Positions 1-11,484 of a stretch of 64,000 nucleotides of DNA are shown piece after piece. The stretch's first letter is position 1. Each line of letters starts with the position of its first letter. Source of the DNA: Strigops habroptila (taxonomy: Eukaryota > Chordata > Aves > Psittaciformes > Psittacidae); assembly GCF_004027225.2 (NCBI RefSeq), contig NC_044277.2, positions 96,097,552 to 96,161,551 of the forward strand, given 5' to 3'. The notes beneath the pieces are model-generated. The model searched no databases. It was not told the DNA's origin and saw only the letters and a program-made list of their open reading frames with translations. The translations under genes and the position numbers were made by a program.

Positions 1-208
1 TATAGAATATGAAAAGGGTTAATTTCATTATATATCCAAACTAATACAAGTGATTTAGGGATAAATATCAAGGAAAAGTTAATTTGGCCTATCTATTGTA
101 TTCTGGCATATGACATGATCTATTGTTTTTGTTAATATTACCTAATGAAGACTGAAGCTAGAGATTGGCACATGTTTATATTACCGCTATTAATGTTTCT
201 AATTTCAG

Positions 209-318
209 CACAGAAATTACAACCCATTGTGTACTTTCCAAATGAGAGCTTGGGTTTTAAAGAGTTTTCAATAAAGTTTCATTCCAAGCTACCTGTCTCA
301 CAGCAGGGAGTGAAAACC
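209..318 (+). other. Unassigned exon-like unit upstream of ADNP2
   Basis: A 110-base segment is preceded by a pyrimidine-containing acceptor (TTTCTAATTTCAG, AG at 207-208) and followed by a good donor (GTAAGT at 319). It is open in one frame, entering at phase 1 and leaving at phase 0, and encodes roughly 36 residues including PIVYFPNESLGF. I do not recognise the peptide. If real, it would be an internal exon of a gene on the + strand lying mostly left of the window, but I found no convincing following exon before the ADNP2 promoter. A chance match is entirely possible. Confidence 0.25.
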
Positions 319-2420
319 GTAAGTTATGATTTAGAAGTTTTGTTACGGTAAATGAGAGAACAACCTCCCTGGAAAGAGCTTCTCTACCCATTTTTCATTT
401 TACAATGGTACTCAGTTTTTTAACTCTGTCATCCTTTTAATTCCTCCAGCACTGACTTGGCAGTGCGCTTTAAGTTGTACAAACAACCAGACTTTTTGAA
501 TATGGTTACTTTTTGCATAACTTCTGCTTGCCTGGCATTGTGCTTTGCTTTTTCTTTGTGCTTTGTTTCTTGTCTCCCTTTTCTTCTAGAAGAGGAGCTC
601 CTTCTTTCATGACAAAAACTTGTTTGAAATTCTACTGTATTCAATAAGAGGCTTTCTAGACTTCAGTGGAATTTGGAGCTGACCTAAGGGAACGGTCTGT
701 GCCAGCTTGCATCAACAAACCCTGAGCATGGTAGACATCCTGCTGTTTTAACTGGACTCAGGTGAAAAGTACTTCAGCTCTTAATACACAATTTTGTTTG
801 AACTAAAGAATTCAGGAGTTGCAAATGGAGGGTACTGTTATGTAGGAAGGATGGATTAGAGAAGGTCTCCTGCAAGGAGCAGAAGAATGGGGTGGCCGAT
901 AGAGACCGGTGCATGGCTCCTTTGGAAACTCTTCCCAAGTCTTCTGCTTCTTCAGAATCATGGCAACACTACAACAATCAATAAAACACTTTTTTTATTT
1001 TTCCTGACAAATTAAACACATGGACTATGCAAAGGGAGAAAAACTTGTCGTGCTTGTTGGGAAGAGATTTTATAAAGTAATTACATTAAACTTTTAGAAT
1101 ATACCAATGAAAATATTCATCAGGCAGTTTTGAAAATGATTACTGAGACTCGTATGTGCTGCAGCATCTGCTTCAAACGCAGAGAATTTTGCTATCATTA
1201 CCATCAGCTTAATATAAGCTGATGTAGAAAATGTTCTGAAGAGTTGAAGAGAAAATCCCTGTAAACAGATAGAGCTCCTTCCGTCTCCCTGCACTTCCCC
1301 AGAAGAGCCATCTAGGTCAATAATGGTTTTGGATCTTTCTCCAGGACCTGGACAGCAGCTATAGAAACTAATTCTCTTGACTTTTCTAGACTCTGAGGAG
1401 TCCCTTCTGCCAACCCAACTGTTGGCTGTACACATGCAGGTATGTGCTCTTTGCTTCTGCTGCTCTGCCTGGAGAGAGCTAATGAGAACGCGCTGAAGCG
1501 GTGAATCTCGCCCACAGGAAGCAGAAGACAGGGCTAAGGCACTCACAAGTCATTGTGAGCTGCCAAAGCATTCTCCCTGTTGTCGTCACTTCCTCCAGAC
1601 TTGAACTGCCCAGCAGTTTAAGCAAAAATATTACTTAATGTTATTCTTAGATGTTACTTCAAATGTTACTTAAAGAGCGTAACTAACTAACCAAGTATTT
1701 AACTCCCATACGACAGCAACATGTAATTAAAACACAGTCACCAAATTTTTTTAATGTCTTCCAGTTGGAGAAGTATTTGTCTTGAAATACCTTTCCAGCG
1801 CAACTGACTAATGACATTGGATTTAGTTGATCAAAGCTATTACTTTTATCTAAGAAAAACTAACTGATCTTTTTACTATTCTTTTCTTTGTGTGTTTCTG
1901 ACTTTTCTTCCTTTCACTCTGTTGTCCTCAAACCCATTTATTTTTGTATTTTGAAATTGTTGATTTATGGGAAAAATTAATACATACATTGCTCATCCCT
2001 TTTAATCTTATTTATTTTTCTTCTTCTAAGTCCTCCTCTTACATTAATTTTGCATGCTGCTATCCTATTTATTTTTTACAAGGGAAGGAATTTGAAGTTT
2101 AGTCACAATTTCCCTTCGGAAAGTCTTAAGCATGTGCTGGAGGCTAATGGACCTACTTCTAATGTGTACAATTTAATGATGGTCCCACAGGTGAAAATGT
2201 AACCTCCTTTCCCAAGTGGATGAGCACTAACTCCACCTCATTTAAATAGGACCTGAGTTTGCTAAGCCTACTGCATGATCTGACAGCTGGAGATAAACAA
2301 ACAACAGATTTACAAATAAAGTTATTACGTAGGTACATTTAATTGATGGACTTTGTAAAATAGCTTCCATTTTGACTCCTGTGATAGAAAACACTGGTTG
2401 AATTTCAAGAGACAACCAGA
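319..2420. other. Upstream non-coding stretch
   Basis: No supported gene. Open frames on the minus strand around 1094-1546 are short, lack splice context and resemble nothing I know. An AATAAA lies near 980 on the + strand, but no gene leading to it could be defined. Confidence 0.5.
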
Positions 2421-2527
2421 CATGATCCTACTGAACTGGCTCTAGGTGGCCCTGCTTGAGTAGACAGCGTTGGACCAGATGGCCTCCAGAGAACCCTTCC
2501 CACCTCAACCATTCTGTGGTTCTGTGA
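2421..2527 (+). mobile_element. CR1 3'-end fragment
   Basis: The stretch reads like a diverged avian CR1 tail: GCTCTAGGTGGCCCTGC, then TTGGACCAGATGGCCTCCAG, ending in the terminal ATTCTGTGGTTCTGTGA repeat. It is 5'-truncated, as is usual for CR1, and in + orientation. Confidence 0.85.
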
Positions 2528-2855
2528 AAATCAGAAGATATTCCACAGTTTTGCTGTAATGTTCAGCCATGAAAGACCCTTTCACAACTGTTTTGTTTTA
2601 ATCTTTCGCTTCAGCTTGTTAACATATCCATTGATTGAAACACCCCTCAATTATTTGCCGATGCCTTGTTGCAACAGAAGTTTAACGTTGTTGATTATGT
2701 GGAAGCCATTGGACATTTCCATTTTGGCAGAGCCATATTTAATTATTTTACTTTATGAATTATCATACAGCAGCTTATAGCTTTATTTTAAATGCTACAT
2801 TTTAACTAACTGGAGCATATCCCTCCTCCCACTGCATAATAACAATTTTTGATAT

Positions 2856-3095
2856 TATAGAACCATAGAATCAACTAGGTTGAAAAAGACCTTTAAGATC
2901 ATCAAGTCCAACCCCAGGACTGCCAAGCCCACCACTAAAACATGTCATTAATGGCCTCGTCTACATGGATTTTGAACACTTCCAGGAATGGTAATTCCAC
3001 CACTTTCCTGGGCAGCCTGTTCCAGTACCTGACTACCCTTTCGGGGAAGACATTTCTCCTAAGATCCAATCTAAATCTATCGACTCTGAATAAGT
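2856..3095 (-). mobile_element. CR1 fragment, antisense
   Basis: It begins with the reverse-complement tail (ATAGAACCATAGAATCAACT) and continues through TCATCAAGTCCAACCCC and a body matching CR1 (CACTTTCCTGGGCAGCCTGT). A small open frame across it (2942-3136) is repeat-derived, not a host gene. Confidence 0.85.
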
Positions 3096-3939
3096 TATCT
3101 TTCATAGGTGGCTGCCTTTTATTCCATTGGTTTTGAGTCTTTACTTACCTACACCCTTACTGCATATACAAGTAAGAGTGTATGCATATATTCTGCATAT
3201 GCAGAAAGTACATGGCTAATGAATTTCTACCACATGAATTTTTAGTAATAGAAAGTTATCACCCCAAAAAACTTACAACTAATTATGTTTCAATGTACTT
3301 ACAAGAGCGTTGACTACAAAGGTAAACAATTTTTGCGGCCGCTACTGTAAAAATAGAGTGTAATTTTCTGCCAGCGTGAATATTTTATTAGTATTACCTT
3401 TTGACAAGATACCAGTCAGTCTACTGATGTAGTCTTCACAGGCTTTGATGGGAGTTGGCCAACACATTGAGCTGCATATGAGCCATATGTAGACAAGCAG
3501 TGCAATCGTATGGCTACCAAGGCCAAAGGCAAAATGTCCCTTGGCTTCCATGTGATAAGCATTCACTCACATGGTGGACACTTAAAGAAACTCTTGTTGA
3601 AGTAATTAGTTTGCAAACACTTTGAAGATGGCCTAAGCTTAAGCCAGGATAACCTTGTGGGGAAGACGAAGACTAAAAGCTGTCCCAGGAAGATGGCAGA
3701 TCCTGGTGCACTGGGGATGGGATCTGGCATGGCCCCACACACCTCTATTGCAGTGCACCTCCTGCCATGACCTGCCTCCTGCCTGCTCCAGCCACAGAAG
3801 CATACCCGGCATTTCAGCAGTTGAAAGCCATACATATTGCTGATGTGACCAGTTGTCCTGGTCCTTGTGGTGCGGCTGTTACCCACCAGCACAGGGGATC
3901 AATTCTGTTTCCATCTTGTATTCATTAGAAACCATCTGC
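3096..3939. other. Non-coding stretch without assigned features
   Basis: AT-rich at first, more GC-rich towards the promoter. A 74-codon open frame on the minus strand (3342-3566) starts directly after a stop and could not be tied to any family. Nothing else is supported. Confidence 0.45.
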
Positions 3940-4028
3940 TATCATGGTGTCCCTGCCCATGGCAGGGAGGTTGGAACTAGATGATCTTAGGGTCGTTTCC
4001 AACCCAAACCAGTCTATTGCTCTGTCAT
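3940..4028 (+). mobile_element. CR1 3'-end fragment next to the promoter
   Basis: Contains TGTCCCTGCCCATGGCAGG, GGAACTAGATGATCTTAGGG and CCAACCCAAACCAGTCT, the canonical CR1 3' end in + orientation. It lies about 300 bases before the first CCAAT box of the ADNP2 promoter. Confidence 0.88.
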
Positions 4029-4329
4029 GGCAGAAGTAAGAACTGCATTTGCTGCTCAACATGGAGACACCTGGTAGGTACAGCTCAAGTGACTGACCTG
4101 CAGAGATGCACCTTCCATCACACCCCGGTGCCCTCCAGCGCCACGGGTGTGATACCACCATGCTCCCACACAACCTCATGGGATGAGATCCGGTGGGTCC
4201 CACCTGCCCAGGACCTGCACCGGAGGATCCCACAGATCCTCCTGGAGCCCCATCCCCACCATGGCCGCCAGGCCCGGCAATGGAGCACCAGCGTGGGGAG
4301 GTGTGAGCCACGTGTGCAGGTACCTGATG

Positions 4330-4760
4330 GGGCCTCCTCCAATGGGAAGCGCGGCTGCCAGGCCTCTCCTTGCCCTATTGGCTGGCTGAGGTGGGCGGGG
4401 CTTCCAGCCCCCAGCTGATGCAAATGAGCCTACACCTCCGACCAAATCAGGAATGCTCCTGGGTGGTCACGTGGTGACCTCACGTGATGGGCACTGCGTT
4501 ACCAGGCTCCGCCCCCATCCGGGGTGACGTCACGCCCACAGCTCTCGCGAGAGCTCTCAGTGGTGCCCCTCACAGGACGAAGGCGGGAGGGTCAGGTGGC
4601 AGGGGAGCAGGTGAGCCCCACCCACACGAGGCCCCGCCCCCCGGCCCCGCCCATCTCCCTCCGGGGAGCCAATGGGCTCACTGACCCATATCTCTTCCCA
4701 TTGGACGTCATGCAAATGAGCCTCTGCGTCACTTCCTGGGATAAATCGAGCGCCATTTTC
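4330..4760 (+). promoter_or_regulatory. ADNP2: ADNP2 promoter with dense motif cluster
   Basis: Motifs read directly: CCAAT at 4339 and 4669; inverted CCAAT (ATTGG) at 4377 and 4700; octamers ATGCAAAT at 4418 and 4710; E-boxes CACGTG at 4468 and 4481; a consensus palindromic CRE TGACGTCA at 4525-4532; TCTCGCGAGA at 4543-4552 inside a 16-base palindrome; several GC boxes; an ETS-type ACTTCC at 4731; and a YY1-type GCCATTTT at 4752-4759. There is no good TATA box. YY1 motifs usually lie just downstream of the start in this promoter class, so I infer transcription starts near 4740-4760. The set is typical of a broadly expressed CpG-island promoter. It could fire in both directions, although no divergent gene was identified. 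Confidence 0.75.
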
Positions 4761-5720
4761 TCTTTCTGGCTCTCGATGAGGAGCGGGTGGAGGCTGAAGG
4801 GCGGGCGCGGGGCGGCGGGCGCTGCGCGCGCGGGTTGAGCCAAGGTCGGGCCCGGACTCCGGCGATGCTGCCGCCGCCGCAGCCGCCCTTGCGGCGCGCG
4901 GAGTAGAGCGCGGCAGGCAGCAGGCGGCGGAGGAGGAGGAGCCGCGGGGCGGGGCGGCGGGCACGGCGCGGGAGGGGCGCGGCGGGGTGGCCGAGCCGGC
5001 GGCGGGGCCGGCGCTGTGAGGAGCGGGAGGCGGAGGCTGCGGCGCGGGACCGCGACCCCGCAGGCGGCGGCAGCGGCGGCGGCAGCAGCAGTAAGAGCGG
5101 CAGCGAGGCGGCAGAGCGGCGGCGGGCGCCCCCTACAGCCCAGCCGGGTAGGTGCAGTGGGGTGAGCCGGCGGCGCCCGCAAGCGACCCGCCCCGAGGGG
5201 CGCGGAGGAGGCGGGGCGGGAGGTACCCGGCGCGGGCGAAGTGGCCCCGCGGGCGGAGGCGCTGCAGCCGCGGGTGCGACCCGGAGCGCTGGCGGTTATG
5301 AGTTAACAGCGGCTTCGGCGCGCCTCGCTTGTTCTGCTCGCCTTGGCAGGGCGCTGAGAGCCCAGATCCCGCTTCGCTGGCTGCCGAGCCGTGGGGACGG
5401 GTCGCTGCCAGGGTGTGTTGCTCCTTCGCAGCGGTGGAGATCCCCAGTCTCCCTGCCCGGGAAGCACCTGGGGGCGCCGGAGGCGTCTACACTGAAGCCC
5501 CCGCGGTAGCTGGGCGGCTCCAGGCGGCCCGCGGGTGGCGGCCCCCGGCTGTCAGCTGCCCTGCGAGTGCCGCCGGGCTGTGCCGGTGCTCGCTGCAGGG
5601 CTTTGCAGCCGGGTAACGGGGCGCGGATGCGGCAGGGCTGCGGGCGCCCACCCTCACCTCCCGGCGCGGCGGTGACCGCCGGTGTGCGGCGGGGCGCGCC
5701 CGCTGTAGCTGACCTGGCTA
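4470..5720. promoter_or_regulatory. CpG island
   Basis: Very GC-rich, CpG-dense sequence, unlike the AT-rich surroundings, spans the promoter, exon 1 and the start of intron 1 of ADNP2. Many open frames on both strands here (low-complexity Pro/Ala/Arg/Gly) reflect composition and are not genes. It is the only CpG island in the window. Confidence 0.9.
4755..5147 (+). other. ADNP2: ADNP2 non-coding exon 1 (5' UTR)
   Basis: Inferred first exon. The start follows from the ETS and YY1 motifs; the end is placed at a donor, GG|GTAGGTGC (GT at 5148-5149), with a nearby alternative. Human ADNP2 likewise has one non-coding exon before three coding exons. The segment holds two small upstream open frames (4776-4838 and 4865-4906) that would precede the ADNP2 start on the mRNA. 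The coordinates are estimates. Confidence 0.55.
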
Positions 5721-8700
5721 AAGCACAGCGGTGTGCGCCCTGTTCCTTTCAAGGCGGCCCGCGTGGATTCAGTGGGAATAACCCCCCTCCCAGCACACAG
5801 CGCACACGAGCAGGGGAGGGACTTCCGGGTGTGCCTGTGGTCGGAAGTAGAAATTAGCCTAATGAGACATTCTAACACAGGGAGGTCTCTGCTTTATGAG
5901 TACCATTTACTGAACAGCTGGTTTGGATCAGATTTTTTTGTTTGTTTGTTTTTCTGATTTCTGTCAATACTTTGGCGATAGAGCACATAAGGAGCACACT
6001 TGACAGGTTGTCTCAAAGTCTGTGAATGAAAAGTCTCAGTTACTTCTAGACAATAGGGGTGTTTGAAACAGTTTATGGAAAACTGTAAGGTGCACAGGAA
6101 TAGTCTGCATGCAAAATTAGAACTAAAATATTAATGGAATGCAAAATTGCATTAAATATTCTTGTGGTACTTCAGCAATGCAGAAATTGGGAAAAAAGAA
6201 AAGTTTATGACTATACAAACATATCCCGTGCAATGCAAATCATTAAAGCCGTTTGAACATGCTTGCTTTGTACTTGGTCTCAAGTACTGGGAAGTTCTTT
6301 TGGTCCTGATTTGTAAATGGAATAAAGGATCGGTATTTGACTTTTGCTGCTGTGCTGTCAAAATTATGAACAGTTCCCTTTCAACTGATAAATACTGAAG
6401 TTTGGACCAGTAAACTATTTGGGGAGAGTTGGTTGTTTTCCTTAACGATGTTCTATAATTAAAAAATACATGTTTGAGCCCCTTAAAGATTTAAATGCTT
6501 GTAATGAAATACAAGTGAAAGACTCACTCTTGGGAGTGCCAATCCAGTCTATATTCTAAAATCTTAGTGCTATTTTTAGTAATTTTGAACAAGAAAAGGG
6601 AGTTTCTTTAGAGCAATATTTAACCAAAATGTGTGTAATGAATATGCTATATTATAAGCTGTAATAAAACCTGGAATTCTAATAGTTAATTTCATTAAAG
6701 TTTTGTACAAAAACCAACAACCCCCCCTGAATTATAGCAAATCTTCAGACACAACGAAGGGTATAGAAACACTGTTTCATAGTGCTTTGTGCTTTACCAC
6801 TGGGAACTCCTTGGTTTGCTTTAAGTCTTACTGAACGCTGGAAGAGCTAGCTTGTGTTTAAACACTTCAGCCTTTCTGCTGACACCTGTAGCACAGTTTT
6901 ATGTTTTTTCAGTTCTGTCTCCTTGCTGAATTTCAGGTTGCAGGTTATCTGTGCTGTGGACTGTTCTGTGCATCTGTGTGAAATGTCTTTGGGTCATACC
7001 AGGTTGACTAATGCGGTACAAACGCAGTTGTACTTCTCCCTAAAGTTGCTGGGCTCCGTTGTGTGGCTCTTCTGCTCATCTGAGTAGGCTCCATGTAGAT
7101 GGTCAGGTCATATAGAATGAGCTTGGGTCCTGCTGGGTTCAGTTTTGGGCTAATGCTGATCCCTGAGGGAGTCCAGCTCTCCTGTGAGTCACAGTGCTCT
7201 AGGAGGGCTCCATGAGTTTGAATGGTATAGTCCTTTCTTCTCTTCTGTGTATCTAGTCTTGGATAACGGAGGCTTGATTGTGTGTTAATGAAGCATCACA
7301 ATAGTTATTTAAACCACAGTAGCAAAAGTTAGTGATCTAAATTTGTTTTGATTGGAGTTTTTAGGTAAGATGCAGATTGATGCACTTTATTTTTATCCAT
7401 GTAATCACATACCTTAATGCTTTTTACTGTGTTAGCAGGTAGTGAATGATGGCCATCTTTATGTTGGATTAAATGACTCTTTTAACAGGTGTGTGATTAA
7501 TAGCCAAGAAAAGAGCAAATTATTGTGACTACAAGAGATCTGTAATTGGAGACTCCTAAAGGTTTCTGATTTAGTTGCAGCAAACAAAATTGTTTATTCA
7601 TATTTTTTTTTCTAACCTGGGATTTCTATCTAGTTGCACTTGGATAGAAATTTAAGAATGAGAATTTAAGAAGATGAGGTAGCATTATTTTGTTGACCTG
7701 AACTACTCTTAGTAAGTTTTATTAATCTAATATAATTTACAACAAATGAAATAGTAAGAATAATATCCATTCTAATCAATTGACTGTTTTTCTTTCCAGG
7801 AATCAAACCTATCAATGCTGTTAAAACACGTAGAGGTATTGATAGGCAACTATCTACATTTCCTCCCTCTCCCTTCAAAGGCTGGATAAGCTTTGATGGT
7901 GCCAACATACCTGTAAATCCAGTTAGGTCTCTTTCAGAAGGCACAGATAACAGTCCAGGGAATGGAACCAACCGTCTGTGTAATAACGCGGTTGAGCAGA
8001 TACCCAGGTATGACTTCTTGGAGGGCTTGTAAGCTTATCAGAAAACAAAACAAAATTGATGAGAGTAAAGTTCAGTATGGCCAAGTCGAACTCACGTTCT
8101 TCTAGGAAGTTTCTTAGCATGCCTGTCCTTCTAACTGCTCTTTGCCATCCAGTGTTCTTGCTCTTTAGATTCTGAGAATTAGTAGATCATATGCTCTCAT
8201 TTAATTTTCAGGAATGAAGCAGTTGTTCCTATTTTCACGACTAATATTGAATTATCAAATTCTAATGAGTTTATTAAAATGAAAATAAAGAGTTCTTTAT
8301 TGGTGCTGGTCAACTCTGCTACCTGCTGAGGTATAAGTTGGTAAACAAAACTTTAAAAATACTTCCCACCCAGATATCCCAGAACCTGAAAGTCTTCACA
8401 GAAATCTCTTCCACAGTTGCTAATGAGCTTACTAGGTAAAAAGGTATAAAAACTAAGAATGTTTGGGTTTCTAAAGCAGGTAATGTGAAAGGACAACATT
8501 TCACAAGCCTTTCGTAATTTCCCTCTTACAGGTGGTTCTATGAGCAACAGCCTAGTGAAGGCCAGCTTCCTAGGAACACATCTGGAGATCTGGCTTCTGT
8601 GTAGATTATCTGGTGTCTAAAAAGAGTTACATTGCAGCCTTTTTCTCTGTGGACCTTCTAATAGGGTTTCTCTCTAATTGTCTGTTCTCATGAAATCTCC

Positions 8701-10852
8701 AGAAATGCCTGATTATCTTGTTTACTGATGGATTTTGCAGGATGTATCTGCATGCATTGGAAGGCACATCTGTGCGTCTACCTTGCTCCAGCTCCATACC
8801 AGCTTCTCATTTAATTTGATTGCATATGTTTCCTTAGGAACACAGATGGTGCTTTAAGGAAAAAACCTTTCACTGTGACCACAGTCTGTCACTGAAAAGT
8901 TGCCCAGAGAGACTGTCAAACCTCTGTCTATGTAGGTTTTCAATTCATTGCTGAGCCTGCTTTGAATAGGAGGCTGGAATAGGTGTCATCTTGAGTTCAC
9001 TTCCAAGGTGAATGAGTATTGTTCTAAGAAGTAGCCTAAAGGAAAGCAAATGGAAACCTTCAATTTAGTGGAACTTCTCACTTTGAAGAGGTGAAATGTT
9101 AGCATTTTTGCTTTTTTTAATGCAGAGGTATTATAGTCAAGCATAGTTAGTTGGCAAAGTAGAAGTATTTGTCTTTGACTAGTAAGGTACTGTCCATACT
9201 GCCACCTCGTTTTTTAGGCTGGTATTAATATACTGTGCTAGTACTGGAAGGGAAGAGTTGCATTTGTGATCTTTGTTGAAAAGCTAAACGTAGTTGGGTG
9301 TTATATGGAGTGCAGGTGTTGTGGAAATGAAGGGAACCTTTAGTGTTGCATAGAATTCCAGTATGCTGTATTGTTGCAGAGGTGCTATCTAAATGAACTG
9401 TAAATGCAGGAATAAATTGATGGATAAAATGCCTGAGCAAGGGTTGAATGACGTTTTTAGAATTGAGTTTGCTACAATTGTTTTATTTTGCTATTAACTT
9501 GCCTTTGTTCTGTTCATGCAAAAGTATCTCCATGAATTGTCTTTTTTTTTTATTATTTTTTTTTTTTTAAGCTACAATTAAAAGTAGCTTAAGATAAATT
9601 TGTCTTTTAGGTAGCCCATATGGTACAAAGGTCAAGACTCTTGAGTGCTAGAGTAGCTCAAGTTTAATTTTACTGTAGTGCCTTCATATTGAATTTGCTG
9701 GTTAAGAATGGGATGCATACCAACAAAAGAGTGACTGTAGTTATGCATGGAAACAAAGTGCAAGCCAAAGCTTGAAGAATGTCCAAAATACAAGAGAAAT
9801 AAATTAGTACTAAAAGAGTATGGATAATAAACTGTGTAGTAATCAGGGAATTAAACTGGGATCTTGAGGAAATGAGCTTAGAAGGGTGAAATTTCAGTGA
9901 CCTTTGTGATGGGGCGTTGCTGGTCTAATGGGTAACAAATGTTAGATGAGTAACTTAGAGTCTTACACCAAAACAGTTTGTTGAAGTACCAACTGAATAA
10001 TGTTGCACATGATACAGAAATACACATATTTTTGGCTTGAAGACCAACTACTTGAATACAAGTAACTCATTTTCCAGTTTTCAAGTTTTTGTTGTTTGTT
10101 TGTTTTGATTTGATTTGTTTCTACTGGATTAATGACTTCCATTTCAGAAAGATTGCTGGTTAAGAAAACTTGAGATACATGGATATTGCATACTATACCA
10201 CCTTTGTAGACTAATGTTTCTTTTTTATGAGATAGACATGCTTCAAGAAATGTCTGCTTCGCATTCTTCAATAGCATCAATGTATCAGTTAAAAGACTGA
10301 GATGAAGGAAGTGTTTCCAGTGGAGCCTAACCTACTGAACCACACATCCTTCTGGCTGATCTGAGTGTGGTGACATCCTGTCAGCTCTGTTGTTACCTTC
10401 AGTGGACCATGGGGTTGGTGCACATAACCTGCTATCATAGAGGGACTGATCATAAAGCTTTAACCAGAGACTATATGAATTCCCAGTTGACTTCACTTTA
10501 AAAAGAGAATTTTACAGCTTAAATTTACTCCTTGGATTTCGATAGTGTGTCAGACTAGTTACTCTGATTTGTTCCATTCTGTATAGGTTCCTGCTCCACG
10601 CCTATCCCAATGGTATCAGAATGTCTTCCAGAATTCTTACTGATAAAAGCCATTAGAAAACAAGACTAGCATCTGTCAAATGGGGCTCCCTCTCCATTTC
10701 TTTCTGCATAGCTTTCCTTTGGGGGGAGAAGAAGAGGAGAATAGCATGTGAGTTGTTTGAATTTTAATTAAAAAACACTCAACTGTATGTTTTTTACGTA
10801 AGGTTTGTTTGTTTTGTCTTGTTGAATGATGACATACAGAGTAGAAAAAGTG

Positions 10853-10955
10853 GTTTTTTGTTTATTTGTGGGTCTTGTTTTGGTGGGGTGTTTGTTTTGT
10901 TTTGGTGTTGTGTGGGGTTTGGGTTTTTTTTTTGGTTTTTTTTTTTTTTTTTGCA
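10853..10955 (+). repeat. G/T-only low-complexity tract
   Basis: About 100 bases are almost entirely G and T on the + strand, with runs such as TGGTGGGGTG, TGTGGGGTTTGGG and long T stretches. It is a strand-asymmetric simple sequence within ADNP2 intron 1. Confidence 0.85.
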
Positions 10956-11408
10956 TTTGGTGAGACTCAGCTTGTAGCTTCGTCTTATGTGGGAGGGTTT
11001 TTTGCTACTGTTTACAAGAAAGTCTTGCCTTTTAAGGCAAAGATTTCATGTTAACAGTGATTTTTGCCTTCTTGAAGTATAACTTTTTAAGACATGAAGG
11101 ACCATCAAGGTCTAAGTACTATTTGGATTTTATTTTTATTTTTACTTTCTTTTTTGTTAGAACTTGTCCTGGATGGATGAATTGTTTAGCAGTAAGGACT
11201 GAGATCTTTTAAACTCTGTTGGGTCCTCTTCCAGCTAACTAAGAACAAAGAAATACCTGTGAAGCTCCCAGTGACCATTTTCAGAGCAGGGTAGTTCCTT
11301 TGCATTTTGTGCCAATTTAAGTTTCTTAAATCTCAGTCTCAAATGCATTTTGCTGTAATGTAGGTACGAGGTGATAAAGGCACATACTTCTAAGCCCTGG
11401 GGCGTACC

Positions 11409-11484
11409 TTATGATGTACTGGGAGCTAAAGATAAGCCAAACCCATGGGAATACTTTATGATGTACTGGGAGCTGAAGATAAGC
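11409..11484 (+). repeat. Two-copy tandem duplication, period 47
   Basis: A 29-base motif beginning TTATGATGTACTGGGAGCT and ending AAGATAAGC starts at 11409 and again at 11456, differing at one position. The bases between are less conserved. Confidence 0.85.

Noticed and set aside
2559-2780. Possible exon after a CTTTCGCTTCAG acceptor
   Set aside because: Two different frames both looked plausible, which means neither is convincing. No donor or partner exon was found.
3342-3566. Minus-strand 74-codon frame with a hydrophobic middle, resembling a membrane segment
   Set aside because: It begins right after an in-frame stop with a GTG, has no clear acceptor, and matches no family I know.
4118-5857. 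Many overlapping open frames of 60-196 codons on both strands
   Set aside because: They lie in the CpG island and read as Pro/Ala/Arg/Gly-rich low-complexity sequence; GC-rich DNA has few stop codons. None matches a known protein.
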